From: an uncultured Clostridia bacterium
GTDB lineage: Bacteria > Bacillota > Clostridia > TANB77 > CAG-508
Direction of reading: 5' to 3'
NCBI GenBank assembly: GCA_944388615.1
Contig: CALXJL010000001.1
Coordinates: 1 to 34,816 of the forward strand
Length of the DNA: 34,816 bases
A program made the position numbers and the translations under genes. Position 1 is the first letter of the stretch; each line of letters starts with the position of its first letter. The notes beneath the pieces were generated by a model that saw only the letters and a list, made by a program, of their open reading frames with translations, was not told where the DNA came from and did no database searches. Below are positions 25,267 through 33,951 of the stretch, piece after piece.

Positions 25267-25436
25267 TGGATTTTTTTACAAATATAAATCTAGATAATAA
25301 TACTCCATTATTTAATTTTTTTGGGATACCTATATATGTAGATTCAATTCTAATTATATGTATTATTTTAATGCTATTAGATGAAACTGACTGTGATTTA
25401 ACTTTAATTGGTGTATTAATATTACTAATACTATAA
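25266..25436 (+). CDS. Small hydrophobic protein (56 aa)
   Basis: A 56-aa frame beginning at ATG 25266, inside the stop of the preceding gene (TAATG). The N-terminal part is polar and aromatic (DFFTNINLDNN), followed by hydrophobic stretches (YVDSILIICIILMLL, then LIGVLILLIL) broken by an acidic DETDCD. It is probably a small membrane protein. Its stop runs into the terminator stem. I recognise no family; coupling and position support it as a real gene. Confidence 0.65.
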   Translation: MDFFTNINLDNNTPLFNFFGIPIYVDSILIICIILMLLDETDCDLTLIGVLILLIL

Positions 25437-25471
25437 AAACAGCAAGAATCTACTATATTCTTGCTGTTTTT
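25435..25471. terminator. Bidirectional terminator between the small-protein operon and minC
   Basis: A perfect 15-base-pair stem (AAAAACAGCAAGAAT and its complement) with a 7-base loop. The A and T runs at the stem ends serve both the plus-strand operon and the minus-strand minC gene, which converge here with almost no spare DNA. Confidence 0.92.
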
Positions 25472-25472
25472 A

Positions 25473-26081
25473 CTATTCTACTATTAATTTATTTTCATCA
25501 TCTATATATGCATAATTTTTTCTTTCATTGTTTTCTTTATCCATTTGCTTAACAATATTTGCAATTCGAATTTGTGGACTTTCTATTGAGGCTGCAGAAA
25601 TAATAGCATCTTTATTTCCTTTTGCTCCTGCATGTGCTAGGCCTCTTAAAATTCCAAGTACCACTATATTTTCTCCGGCTATTATTTCTGCTCCACCATT
25701 AACATCACCTAAAACTACTAAACTACCTTCAAATAGTATTTTTTGTCCAGAACGCAATGATCCTCTGTGGAATTTTGTTTGTGATATTGCTATATCTTTA
25801 TGAAATACTCTTTTTATTCCATGTAAACCTAAAATAGTAGGACTATCAAAATCTACTTTTACATCAATTTTTGATTTAATTAATTTTTCAATTTCTTCCA
25901 TTTCATCATTTTTTAATACTTTTCCTACTACCAATATAGGTGTTTTATCTTCTTTATAAAGTTTACTTAACTCAGATAATTTTCTTTTTAATCTATCTAA
26001 TATTTCTTTTTGTTCCAAGCTTTCGTCTATTTTTATTTCTATTAGATTTTTTTTTGTACTTATTGTTATTAATTGTTTCAT
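25473..26081 (-). CDS. minC: Septum site-determining protein MinC
   Basis: A 202-aa inhibitor of FtsZ ring formation. The N-terminal FtsZ-binding domain (about 1-100) is followed by the C-terminal beta-helix (about 105-190) with the family blocks GSLRSGQKILFEGSLVVLGD, GAEIIAGENIVVLG and LRGLAHAGAKG, which bind MinD. Length is slightly short but normal for Firmicutes. It is the last gene of the mre operon, and a strong terminator follows at once, so minD and minE are not downstream here. It ends with TAG. Confidence 0.94.
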   Translation of the reverse strand: MKQLITISTKKNLIEIKIDESLEQKEILDRLKRKLSELSKLYKEDKTPILVVGKVLKNDEMEEIEKLIKSKIDVKVDFDSPTILGLHGIKRVFHKDIAISQTKFHRGSLRSGQKILFEGSLVVLGDVNGGAEIIAGENIVVLGILRGLAHAGAKGNKDAIISAASIESPQIRIANIVKQMDKENNERKNYAYIDDENKLIVE

Positions 26082-26109
26082 TATTTAACATCCTTTCTAC
26101 ATAGAATAC

Positions 26110-28221
26110 TTATCTTTGTATTTGTGTTGTTGGTACTGGGGTCATATCTTCTGTAACTATATTTTCTGTTGTATTCATACCAAAATATTCTGCTATTATA
26201 TCTCTTGCCACTTCTGCAGTATAACTACCGTGTCCTCCATTTTCAACTAGTACAACTACTGCTATTTCTGGATTATCGAATGGTGCAAATCCAACAAACC
26301 ATGCATTTGTTACATCTTCACTAACTTGAGCAGATCCTGTTTTTTCTCCAACTTCTATATTAAAGTTTCTAAAAGTTGAATATGCTGTTCCTCCAGATTC
26401 ACTTGTAACTCCTCTCATTCCTTCTAATACTGCTTTAACATTTGCTTCATTAAAAGTTAACTCTTCTGTTTCTTCCTCTTGTATTCCTAATTTTTGATTA
26501 CTATATAATTGTATTTCTTCTTTTGATAACTCTGTTCCATCTGACTTTATTACATTTTTAATAATTGTTACATCTAATTTTTTTCCTCCATTTGCTATCA
26601 TAGATGTATATTTAGCCATTTGTATTGGAGTAAAATTATTATAACTTTGTCCTATTGCTGCAGACAATGTATCTGCACCATAAAATCCGTTTCCATCTTG
26701 TGCAGCTCTTTCTGGTGAAGCTAAATCTCCAGCTTTTTCACTTGGTAATTCTATTCCTGTTTTATGTCCTAATCCTAGATAAGTAGCATATCTATCTAGT
26801 GTTTCAATTCCCATTCTATTACCTACTTCATAGAAAAAGTAATTACATGAATGTTTTATTGCATCAGATACTGCTAAATATCCATGTCCTCTTCTATTGC
26901 TTGTCCATAGCCAACATACAGGATTATATGTTTTTGAATATCTATATACTCCCACATCATTAATTTTTTCATTAATTCCTACATTTCCTGATTCTAGAGC
27001 AGCTATTGCTGTTGCCATTTTAAATGTAGATCCTGGAGCTGCTGCTGCTGATATTGCTCTATTTATTAATGGATTTCCACTACCTTCTGCATTATATTCA
27101 TTCCATTTTTCAACACTTATTCCTCCTACAAATTCTTGAGGTTCAAAGTCCGGATAACTCGCCATTGCTAATACTTCTCCGGTATTTACATTCATTACTA
27201 CAGCTGCTCCTGAATTTGTATCAAAAGATGAACCAAATCCACCATTTCTTATTTTTTCTATATTATTTTCTAGTGCTCTTTCTGTTACCTCTTGTAATTG
27301 TGCATCTATTGTTAATACAATATCTGCTCCAGCTTCCGCTTCTTCTGCTACATATTCATCTGTTATAGTTCCATCAACAGTCATATCAACTTGTTTCGTT
27401 CCTCTTGTTCCTTTTAAATAATCTTCAAACACATATTCTATTCCTGTCTTTCCTATTGTATCATCACTTGTGTATAAATCCTCTTTTCCTGTTATATCAT
27501 CTTGATCTGATAATCTTCCTACTGTACCTAAAATATGTGATGCTAAACTTCCAAATTGATATGTTCTTACTGGCTGCATTGTTATATTTGTTCCTGGAAA
27601 TTCTGAACTTCTTTCTGTTAATTGCGCAACACTAGCGGAAGATATATTTTTAGAGATTTGAACTGCTTTTGTACTACTATATCCATCTTTTTCTATTTTA
27701 TATCTTACTAACATAATTTTTCTTATTTCATTTACATCTGTATTTGTAATTTCATATTTTTCTTTTAATTGATAAAATGCTTGTTCTGCATTTGCATCTT
27801 CATCTACCTTGTATTTTTTCTTCCAATTCTTTAAAGTCGCTTCATCATCTGTATTAAAAGCAAATGGATCTACTGTAATAGGTAAATCATCCACATATGA
27901 ATCTCCATTTGATTCTAATATTTGTATAATTTTAAGTATTGAATCATTTAATACATTGTTCTCTACTTTAGTTTTATATAATTCCAAACCATATCCAACA
28001 TTTACTGTTGCTAGATCTGAACCATTTCTATCTTTTATGTTCCCTCTACTAGCCTCCATTGAGCTTTCTCTTGTTAATCTTGTATTAGATTGCTCTCTGT
28101 ATTCTTTACCATTTACAATCTGGAGGTTAAATAATTGTATTAGTAATATTGCTCCAATTACGTAAACTATAATTGTTGATATATTATATCTTACACGTGG
28201 ATTTACAGGCTTTTTATCCAA
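26110..28221 (-). CDS. mrdA: Penicillin-binding protein 2 (class B transpeptidase)
   Basis: A 703-aa class B PBP that crosslinks lateral-wall peptidoglycan in the elongasome. It has one N-terminal membrane helix (about 14-33), a dimerisation/pedestal domain with RGNIKDRNG, and a transpeptidase domain with all active-site motifs: STFK at about 397, SCN at about 457 and KTGS at about 626. The start is TTG at 28221, about 7 bases after GGAGG. The gene follows mreD directly and precedes minC, the normal order for the shape operon. Confidence 0.95.
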   Translation of the reverse strand: MDKKPVNPRVRYNISTIIVYVIGAILLIQLFNLQIVNGKEYREQSNTRLTRESSMEASRGNIKDRNGSDLATVNVGYGLELYKTKVENNVLNDSILKIIQILESNGDSYVDDLPITVDPFAFNTDDEATLKNWKKKYKVDEDANAEQAFYQLKEKYEITNTDVNEIRKIMLVRYKIEKDGYSSTKAVQISKNISSASVAQLTERSSEFPGTNITMQPVRTYQFGSLASHILGTVGRLSDQDDITGKEDLYTSDDTIGKTGIEYVFEDYLKGTRGTKQVDMTVDGTITDEYVAEEAEAGADIVLTIDAQLQEVTERALENNIEKIRNGGFGSSFDTNSGAAVVMNVNTGEVLAMASYPDFEPQEFVGGISVEKWNEYNAEGSGNPLINRAISAAAAPGSTFKMATAIAALESGNVGINEKINDVGVYRYSKTYNPVCWLWTSNRRGHGYLAVSDAIKHSCNYFFYEVGNRMGIETLDRYATYLGLGHKTGIELPSEKAGDLASPERAAQDGNGFYGADTLSAAIGQSYNNFTPIQMAKYTSMIANGGKKLDVTIIKNVIKSDGTELSKEEIQLYSNQKLGIQEEETEELTFNEANVKAVLEGMRGVTSESGGTAYSTFRNFNIEVGEKTGSAQVSEDVTNAWFVGFAPFDNPEIAVVVLVENGGHGSYTAEVARDIIAEYFGMNTTENIVTEDMTPVPTTQIQR

Positions 28222-28252
28222 ATTATTACCTCCTTTTTATATCTTTTATTAT

Positions 28253-28786
28253 TTAAAAATATCTTGTTAATATATTTCGTCCTTTTATATTTTCTTCTAT
28301 TCTATATCCTACTTTTTGAAATATTGGATATATTATTATTGTTATAAGTACATTATATATAGTCTCTATAAGTAGGATTCTTGAAAAGATATTTATTTCA
28401 GGTGTAACAGCATAATTTAATATATTAAAAATATACTCACCTATTTCATAAATAATTGTACTTCCTATTACCATTATTATTATTGCAATTCTACTTTCTT
28501 TAGAAAAGTTCTTATCAAAATAACCTCCTAAAAATCCAACTATCCCTAGCATTACTCCAGATATTCCTACTGTCTTTCCTATAACAATATCTATATAAAT
28601 ACCAAATATCATGCCCAGTATTGTTCCAATGTTTTGACCAGCAAATAATCCTATAAATAATGTTAAGATTACTATTAGATTTGGTTTAACACCTGCTATA
28701 GTAAAATTTGAAAAGAAACCAACTTGTAACATGTATATAGCAATAAAAGTTATGAATAACATAATTTGTATTAAAGCTTTTTTCAT
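28253..28786 (-). CDS. mreD: Rod shape-determining protein MreD
   Basis: A 177-aa membrane protein with about five or six helices, the usual length and topology of MreD. It contains the loosely conserved N-terminal pattern VKPNLIVILTLFIGLFAG and helix-breaking Gly residues (GVMLGIVGFLGGYFD). It links MreC and PBP2/RodA to the cell-wall elongation complex. It lies between mreC and mrdA with about 20-30 base gaps, which is strong support since MreD sequences diverge quickly. Confidence 0.92.
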   Translation of the reverse strand: MKKALIQIMLFITFIAIYMLQVGFFSNFTIAGVKPNLIVILTLFIGLFAGQNIGTILGMIFGIYIDIVIGKTVGISGVMLGIVGFLGGYFDKNFSKESRIAIIIMVIGSTIIYEIGEYIFNILNYAVTPEINIFSRILLIETIYNVLITIIIYPIFQKVGYRIEENIKGRNILTRYF

Positions 28787-28807
28787 TTTACAAATCTTCC
28801 TTTCATT

Positions 28808-29623
28808 TTATTGTTGTATAACTAAAACTGTTTCTAATTTATTAAAGTCCACTGCAGTTTCAACTATTGCATATCTATCTACTAAATTTTTTGTATTTAC
28901 TACTTGTTTTATTGTTCCTACTAATATTCCTTTAGGATATATACCACCAAGTCCTGAGGTTTCTACATTATCACCCTGTACCAAGTTTACATCTGTTGAT
29001 ATATATGTTGCTCTTAATTCTTTATCACTTTCTAAAGTTCCTTTTACTACTATTGGATCTTTTGATGTACTAATGGTACTACTAACAGTACTTGATGGAT
29101 CTACAATTGTTTGTACTTTCGCTGTATTATTAGTTACAGAAATAACATGTCCTACTAATCCTTTATCTGAAATTACTGTCATATCTTTTCCTACTCCATC
29201 ATCGCTTCCAACATTTATAATAATATTATCACTATAATTGCTTATATCTTTATTAATTACATATCCTGGAACTGTTGTAAATTCTGTATACTTATCTTTT
29301 AAATTTGCATATTCTTTTAATGTTTCATTTTCTGCTTTAATTATTTCTAATTCTCTTACTTGTTGTTGTAAGTCACTATTAGCCTGTTTTAAGCTTTCAT
29401 TTTCTGCTTTTAATGTATCTAAATCAGAAAAAAAAGAACTATTTCCTGTAACTCTATTTTTTATGTTAATAAACGCATTTTGAATAGGCATTACTATTGC
29501 ATTACATGCCTTCTCTATAAATGAAGCTTCTCCATTGTTAGTATTGGAAATCATTACTATAACAATCAATATAATAATAGTTATTATAATTCCTACTATT
29601 CCATTTTTTTTATTTTTTCGCAT
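28808..29623 (-). CDS. mreC: Rod shape-determining protein MreC
   Basis: A 271-aa bitopic protein with a basic N-terminus, one membrane helix (about 9-27), a coiled coil (about 68-105, LKAENESLKQANSDLQQQ) and the C-terminal beta-barrel pair with GYVINKDISNYSDNIIINVG and GLVGHVISV, typical of MreC. It scaffolds the elongasome outside the membrane. ATG at 29623 follows AAAGGAAAGGAA. It lies 29 bases after mreB. Confidence 0.95.
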   Translation of the reverse strand: MRKNKKNGIVGIIITIIILIVIVMISNTNNGEASFIEKACNAIVMPIQNAFINIKNRVTGNSSFFSDLDTLKAENESLKQANSDLQQQVRELEIIKAENETLKEYANLKDKYTEFTTVPGYVINKDISNYSDNIIINVGSDDGVGKDMTVISDKGLVGHVISVTNNTAKVQTIVDPSSTVSSTISTSKDPIVVKGTLESDKELRATYISTDVNLVQGDNVETSGLGGIYPKGILVGTIKQVVNTKNLVDRYAIVETAVDFNKLETVLVIQQ

Positions 29624-29652
29624 AATAATTTATTTCCTTTCCTTTGATTATT

Positions 29653-30690
29653 TTATCTTCTTTTTCGTGCATCAATTAATACCTTCTTTAGATTTCCTAA
29701 ATCCTGTACTGTTTTTTGTGCACCTCTTGCAACACATGACATTGGATCATCTGCAATATATACAGGCATATCTGTTCTATATGATATCAATTTATCCAAG
29801 TTTTTTATTAATGCTCCTCCTCCTGATAGGATAATTCCTTTTATCGATATGTCTGCTGCAAGCTCTGGTGGAGTTCTTTCCAATGTAGTTTTTACTATAT
29901 CTGTTATACTATTTATTGAATCTTGCATTGCTACCATAATTTGAGAAGATTTTATTTCTACTGTTTTCGGATATCCAGTTTTTATATCTCTTCCTCTTAC
30001 CTCCATTGTAAGATCAGTTAATAAAGGTGTTGCACAACCTATTTCTTTTTTTATCTGTTCAGCAGTTGTTAATCCAATAACTAGACTCATATTCTTTTTT
30101 ACATAATCTACTATATTCTTGTCCAATTCATCTCCAGCAATTCTAATAGAATTGCTTATAACAATTCCACCTAAAGATACTACAGCAACTTCTGTTGTTC
30201 CTCCTCCTATATCTACTATTATATTACCTGTAGGTTCTGCTACTTCTAAATTTGCTCCTATTGCAGCTGCCATTGGTTCTTCAATTAGATATACCTCTTT
30301 AGCACCAGCTTGTAATACTGCTTCTTCTACTGCTCTTTCTTCTACTTCCGTTATTCCCGTAGGAACTCCTACTACTACCCTAGGTCTTATTATATTATAT
30401 TCTTTGCATATTTTACTTATTATATTTTTTAATAATATTTGAGTTGCTGTAAAATCTGCTATAACTCCATGTTGCATTGGTCTTATTGCTTTTATGCCTG
30501 TAGGAGTTCTTCCTAGCATTTCTTTTGCTTCTTTTCCTATTGCTAATACTTCACCACTTTTTTCTTTAATTGCAACAACAGATGGTTCTTTTAATACTAT
30601 TCCTTTGTTACTTAGTGTAACTATTATATTTGATGTTCCTAAATCTATACCTATATCTTTTGTTCCTACTGTAAACAATTTAAACTTCAC
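29653..30690 (-). CDS. mreB: Rod shape-determining protein MreB
   Basis: A 345-aa bacterial actin with the nucleotide-binding signatures DIGIDLGTSN (about 12-21), VDIGGGTTEVAVVSLGG and LSGGGALI. It forms membrane-bound filaments that guide cell-wall synthesis. The start is GTG at 30690, 4 bases after GGAGG. Directly downstream of radC and upstream of mreC and mreD, as in many Firmicutes. Confidence 0.97.
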   Translation of the reverse strand: MKFKLFTVGTKDIGIDLGTSNIIVTLSNKGIVLKEPSVVAIKEKSGEVLAIGKEAKEMLGRTPTGIKAIRPMQHGVIADFTATQILLKNIISKICKEYNIIRPRVVVGVPTGITEVEERAVEEAVLQAGAKEVYLIEEPMAAAIGANLEVAEPTGNIIVDIGGGTTEVAVVSLGGIVISNSIRIAGDELDKNIVDYVKKNMSLVIGLTTAEQIKKEIGCATPLLTDLTMEVRGRDIKTGYPKTVEIKSSQIMVAMQDSINSITDIVKTTLERTPPELAADISIKGIILSGGGALIKNLDKLISYRTDMPVYIADDPMSCVARGAQKTVQDLGNLKKVLIDARKRR

Positions 30691-30714
30691 TTTTCCTCCC
30701 TCTCTTACACTTAC

Positions 30715-31413
30715 TTAACTTTGCAAAAATATTTTTCTAAATATACTAGTAAAATTACCATCTCCAATAACAATATGATCTAATAATTGTATTCCTAAGA
30801 TTTTTGTTATTTCTATTATATTTTTAGTAGTTAATATATCTTCATTACTTGGTGTTGAATCACCACTTGGATGATTATGTATAAGTATAATTTTAGGTGC
30901 TCCTAAATTTATTGCTTCTTTTAGAATGTCTTTTATATCTATACAAGCTTTATTTACTCCTCCTATACTTATATTTTTCATTTTTATTATTATATTTTTC
31001 GAGTTTAATAAAACTAATTTAATTATCTCCCTTTTTTCAAATCTTAATTCCTCCATTAATATTTCAGCTATATCCTCTGGAGTTCTTATTACTATTGTAT
31101 TATTTATTGGAATTGACATTCTTTTAGCTAATTCACATACTGCTTTTAATTGTATTGCTTTTACTTTTCCAATTCCTTTTATACTAGTTAATTCACGGAT
31201 TGTTATATCTTGTAGAAATTTCAAATTTTGTTCTTTACTATCCATACCTTGTGATAATATCTCTTGTGCTATTTGAACTGAAGTTTTTTCCTTTGTACCA
31301 CTTTTTATTATAATTGCTAATAATTCCGAATTAGAAAGCTTTTCTGCTCCATACATTTCCATTTTTTCATATGGTCTTTCTGAAGCTGGAAGTTCTTTTA
31401 TTTTTATAGGCAT
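30715..31413 (-). CDS. radC: RadC family protein (UPF0758, JAMM motif)
   Basis: A 232-aa RadC-like protein with an N-terminal helix-hairpin-helix region (ITIRELTSIKGIGKVKAIQL) and a C-terminal MPN/JAMM domain carrying the metal motif HNHPSGDSTPSNED near residue 178. The family is widespread and its function is unproven; a role in DNA repair is doubtful. Its place just upstream of mreB is conserved in Firmicutes. Confidence 0.95.
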   Translation of the reverse strand: MPIKIKELPASERPYEKMEMYGAEKLSNSELLAIIIKSGTKEKTSVQIAQEILSQGMDSKEQNLKFLQDITIRELTSIKGIGKVKAIQLKAVCELAKRMSIPINNTIVIRTPEDIAEILMEELRFEKREIIKLVLLNSKNIIIKMKNISIGGVNKACIDIKDILKEAINLGAPKIILIHNHPSGDSTPSNEDILTTKNIIEITKILGIQLLDHIVIGDGNFTSIFRKIFLQS

Positions 31414-31439
31414 TTTTCTCCTTTCAAAACAACCCCCAA

Positions 31440-31697
31440 TTACACTTTTTTATATATAAATATAGCAAGTATCATACCTAATATACTTGATATATTAATT
31501 TTGAAAGATATTCCAAATGTTAATTTTATTACCTGTAAATCTAAAGGTACCGGCTGAGTTAATCCAAATGTTTGTCCATATGATAACCACCAAAGTGCAT
31601 CTATTTTTGATGTTAATTCTCCAATTAATCCTCCAATAACTAGTCCTGATAATAAAAATACCAATAGTATCCAAAAATTCTTTTCTTTTGTTGCCAT
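31440..31697 (-). CDS. DUF4321 small membrane protein
   Basis: An 85-aa protein with two membrane helices (about 7-27 and 64-82), an acidic loop with GELTSKIDALWWLSYG and a PVPLDLQVIKLTFG stretch before the second helix. This is the DUF4321 pattern found upstream of radC/mreB in Clostridia. The ATG at 31697 follows AAGGAGAG. It is first in the shape operon; function is unknown. Confidence 0.85.
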   Translation of the reverse strand: MATKEKNFWILLVFLLSGLVIGGLIGELTSKIDALWWLSYGQTFGLTQPVPLDLQVIKLTFGISFKINISSILGMILAIFIYKKV

Positions 31698-31755
31698 GTT
31701 TCTCTCTCCTTATCTTACGGAACTTTGATTTTGTTTTGCTTTTACATTTTTTTGT

Positions 31756-31784
31756 ATTATATATTTTTTTATAGTATTTTTCAA
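31756..31784 (-). promoter_or_regulatory. SigA-type promoter of the radC-mreBCD-mrdA-minC operon
   Basis: On the minus strand TTGAAA (31779-31784) and TATAAT (31756-31761) are exactly 17 bases apart, about 60 bases upstream of the DUF4321 gene. No other good promoter or terminator is seen until minC ends, so one long transcript is likely. Confidence 0.78.
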
Positions 31785-31908
31785 TACAATATATAAAATT
31801 TTAATATTTATTTTATTTTCTCTTTTATTTTTAGTATTTATATGTTATATATTTTACTAACTTTAAGTTTTTTAAGTAAAATATTTTATATTTTCCATAT
31901 ATTGTTCG

Positions 31909-31937
31909 TTTCAATTTTGCATTATACATAGTATAAT
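31909..31937 (+). promoter_or_regulatory. Possible promoter of the mecA-regulator pair
   Basis: A perfect TATAAT (31932-31937) lies 46 bases before the mecA-like start. The best -35 candidate at 17 bases, TTTCAA (31909-31914), is weak. The region between the two divergent operons (31698-31982) holds no gene. Confidence 0.45.
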
Positions 31938-31982
31938 AATAATAAATATATTTGCTTAATAATAGAAGAGGTGGTTGAAATA

Positions 31983-32609
31983 ATGAAATTTGAAAAAGTT
32001 AGTGACACTAAAATAAGAGTAATTTTAACTCCTGAAGATTTAATAAAAGAACATATAGATTTTCATTCTTTTATGACTAATTCTGCAGAATCTCAAGATT
32101 TGTTTTTAAATATTCTAGATAAAGCAGAAAAAGAAATTGGTTTTATAACACAAGATTGTAAAATAAGAATAGAAACATTAGCTATGTCTGGAGGAGATTT
32201 TATATTTACTGTAACTAAACTTCTTCCTGATAATACATCAGATTTACATATAAGGAAAAAAGTTAAAGTTAGAAGAAAAAAAGTGTCTATGTCTTCAAAC
32301 AATTTAGTATATAAATTCGATTGTTTTGATGATTTTTGTGAATTTTCTAATTTTGTATCTAATAATACGATATATTCTAAATTAAAAATAGCTAAAAGTA
32401 TATTGTTATATTCATACAATAATTATTATTACCTAGTTTTTAAAAATTTAAATACTAATCTCTCTGATATTAGAAATTTCTTTTCTGGTATTAGTGAATT
32501 TTGTACATATGTTAATAATTCAGATGTGTTTATGTATAAATTACAGGAAAGAGGAAAAATAATTTTTAAAAATAATGCTATAACAAAATGTTTATATTAT
32601 TTTAATTAA
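31983..32609 (+). CDS. mecA: MecA-like adaptor protein
   Basis: A 208-aa protein with the MecA/YpbH family layout. The N-terminal substrate-binding part is MKFEKVSDTKIRVILTPEDL...IDFHSFM, then DLFLNILDKAEKEIGF and GGDFIFTVTK. A variable Lys-rich linker follows. The C-terminal ClpC-binding domain ends YKLQERGKIIFKNNAI, close to the family's HRLxEYGKVI. MecA delivers substrates to ClpCP and, in B. subtilis, restrains competence and sporulation. ATG at 31983 lies 8 bases after GAGGTGG; an in-frame GTG at 31971 falls inside that site. The regulator gene follows 16 bases later, suggesting co-transcription. Confidence 0.9.
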   Translation: MKFEKVSDTKIRVILTPEDLIKEHIDFHSFMTNSAESQDLFLNILDKAEKEIGFITQDCKIRIETLAMSGGDFIFTVTKLLPDNTSDLHIRKKVKVRRKKVSMSSNNLVYKFDCFDDFCEFSNFVSNNTIYSKLKIAKSILLYSYNNYYYLVFKNLNTNLSDIRNFFSGISEFCTYVNNSDVFMYKLQERGKIIFKNNAITKCLYYFN

Positions 32610-32625
32610 TTTCGGAGGCAAGTCA

Positions 32626-33207
32626 ATGATTGGAAAATTGATTCAAAGAATAAGAAATGATAAAGGAATAACTCAAAAATGTCTTTCTCAAATTACTGAA
32701 CTAGATCAAGGTCATATTCGTCATTTAGAAAATAATAAGAGACATCCAAGTCAAAAATCTTTGTCAATTATTAGCAAAGCTCTAGATGTTCCTTATTTCC
32801 CACTACAATGTATGCTTAATACTGAACTAACTGAAGATCAGAAAAAATATAATGCTATAAATCATGTAGTATACGATAAACTTCCTATTTTTAATGATAT
32901 TCCCAGATTTATTTCTTATCCAAAAGAAATGTATTCATCAATGTTTGCCTTTAAAATTACTTCAGACGATATGTGTCCTAAATTTAATGTTGGAGATTAT
33001 GCTTTTGTTGAATTAAATTCACCGCTAGATCATAAGGATTTCGGATTGTTTAATATAAATGGAGATACTGTAATAAGACAGTTCATTATGCATAAACATG
33101 ATATTGTTTTAAGAGCTAATAAAGAAAACATACCTGATATTAAGCTTTCATATGATGATAATTTTGAAATTTTAGGTAAAATTATTGGAACTAAACATAT
33201 AGATTAA
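32626..33207 (+). CDS. XRE-family regulator with degenerate S24/LexA-like domain
   Basis: A 193-aa DNA-binding protein. An N-terminal Cro/CI helix-turn-helix (about 4-60; GITQKCLSQITELDQGHIRHLE) is joined to a C-terminal S24/LexA-like fold (about 100-190; MCPKFNVGDYAFVE, GDTVIRQF). In active S24 peptidases the nucleophile lies in a GDSM-like turn and a Lys follows later. Here the turn reads SDDM and the Lys position reads Arg, so self-cleavage is unlikely and the domain may only dimerise or sense a ligand. It follows the mecA-like gene and ends at a strong terminator. The target is unknown. Confidence 0.88.
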   Translation: MIGKLIQRIRNDKGITQKCLSQITELDQGHIRHLENNKRHPSQKSLSIISKALDVPYFPLQCMLNTELTEDQKKYNAINHVVYDKLPIFNDIPRFISYPKEMYSSMFAFKITSDDMCPKFNVGDYAFVELNSPLDHKDFGLFNINGDTVIRQFIMHKHDIVLRANKENIPDIKLSYDDNFEILGKIIGTKHID

Positions 33208-33239
33208 TTCATTAATTTTATTTTAATATTTGTTATTTA

Positions 33240-33291
33240 AAACTATTACAATTATATTACACATTTGAAATATAATTGTAATAGTTTTTTT
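33240..33291 (+). terminator. Rho-independent terminator after the XRE regulator
   Basis: A perfect 19-base-pair stem (AAACTATTACAATTATATT and its complement, 33240-33258 with 33269-33287) with a 10-base loop, followed by a run of T to 33291. Confidence 0.92.
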
Positions 33292-33302
33292 GTCAAAATG
33301 TA

Positions 33303-33331
33303 TTGAAAAAAAGATTATTTAATAATATAAT
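33303..33331 (+). promoter_or_regulatory. SigA-type promoter of the CBM25-like gene
   Basis: TTGAAA (33303-33308) and a perfect TATAAT (33326-33331) are 17 bases apart, about 35 bases before the start codon. It follows directly on the upstream terminator, so the gene is a single unit. Confidence 0.82.
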
Positions 33332-33365
33332 GACACTACAAAAGATAAAATAAGGAGTTGTCATT

Positions 33366-33851
33366 ATGGAATTAGTTAAAAATATATTCTTTAATACAGA
33401 TAAATTAGTTGGAAACACAAAAGTAAAAATATCATATACAGGAGCTCTATTCCAAGATGGATCAGAAGAAGTGTTTATGCATTATGGTTATGGTTTAAAC
33501 TGGGATAATGTATCTGATATAAAAATGGAAAAAACTGAATTAGGATTTCAAGCTGAAATAGATGTTATTGAAAGTGAAACTTTAAATTTCTGCTTTAAAA
33601 ATTCTAATAATAAGTGGGATAATAATGAAGGAAATAACTATATATTTCCAATAGAAAAGATAGATTTTATTTCTGAATCAGTTAATACAGATGGTTCAAA
33701 TTCAACAGCATTAATTGAGTCATCTCCAAAAAGACTTAGAAAATCTTATATTTGGAGTAAAAAGATTCGTATTGCTTTATATAAGATATTAATTGCTGTT
33801 CCTAGATTAGTATCTGGAAATTATAAAAGAAAAGTTACAAATAATGATTAA
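33366..33851 (+). CDS. CBM25-like starch/glycogen-binding protein
   Basis: A 161-aa protein. Residues about 18-100 match the CBM25/53-type starch-binding fold: VKISYTGALFQDGSEEVFMHYG, the aromatic GLNWDN, FCFKNSNNKWDNNEGNNY. A Ser/Thr-rich linker leads to a basic, partly hydrophobic C-terminus (SKKIRIALYKILIAVPRL...KRK). There is no signal peptide, no membrane helix and no catalytic domain, so it probably acts inside the cell, for example on glycogen granules or by attaching to the membrane through the basic tail; this is inference. AAGGAG lies 9 bases before the ATG. It has its own promoter and terminator. Confidence 0.82.
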   Translation: MELVKNIFFNTDKLVGNTKVKISYTGALFQDGSEEVFMHYGYGLNWDNVSDIKMEKTELGFQAEIDVIESETLNFCFKNSNNKWDNNEGNNYIFPIEKIDFISESVNTDGSNSTALIESSPKRLRKSYIWSKKIRIALYKILIAVPRLVSGNYKRKVTNND

Positions 33852-33855
33852 AAAA

Positions 33856-33886
33856 ACGAGGTATAAAAAATATTTTTATACCTCGT
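33856..33886. terminator. Bidirectional terminator between the CBM25-like gene and the reductase
   Basis: A perfect 14-base-pair stem (ACGAGGTATAAAAA and its complement) with a 3-base loop, preceded by A's and followed by T-rich sequence. It lies between converging genes. Confidence 0.9.
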
Positions 33887-33951
33887 TTAGTTTGTTCTCA
33901 AAAATTTTATTATTCGATAAATAAAGTTCACTTTGTTTTATCAGTATATAT

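Noticed and set aside
31698..31908. Riboswitch or leader RNA upstream of the mre operon or mecA
   Set aside because: The region is AT-rich with ordinary promoters, and I see no conserved aptamer pattern or attenuator hairpin.
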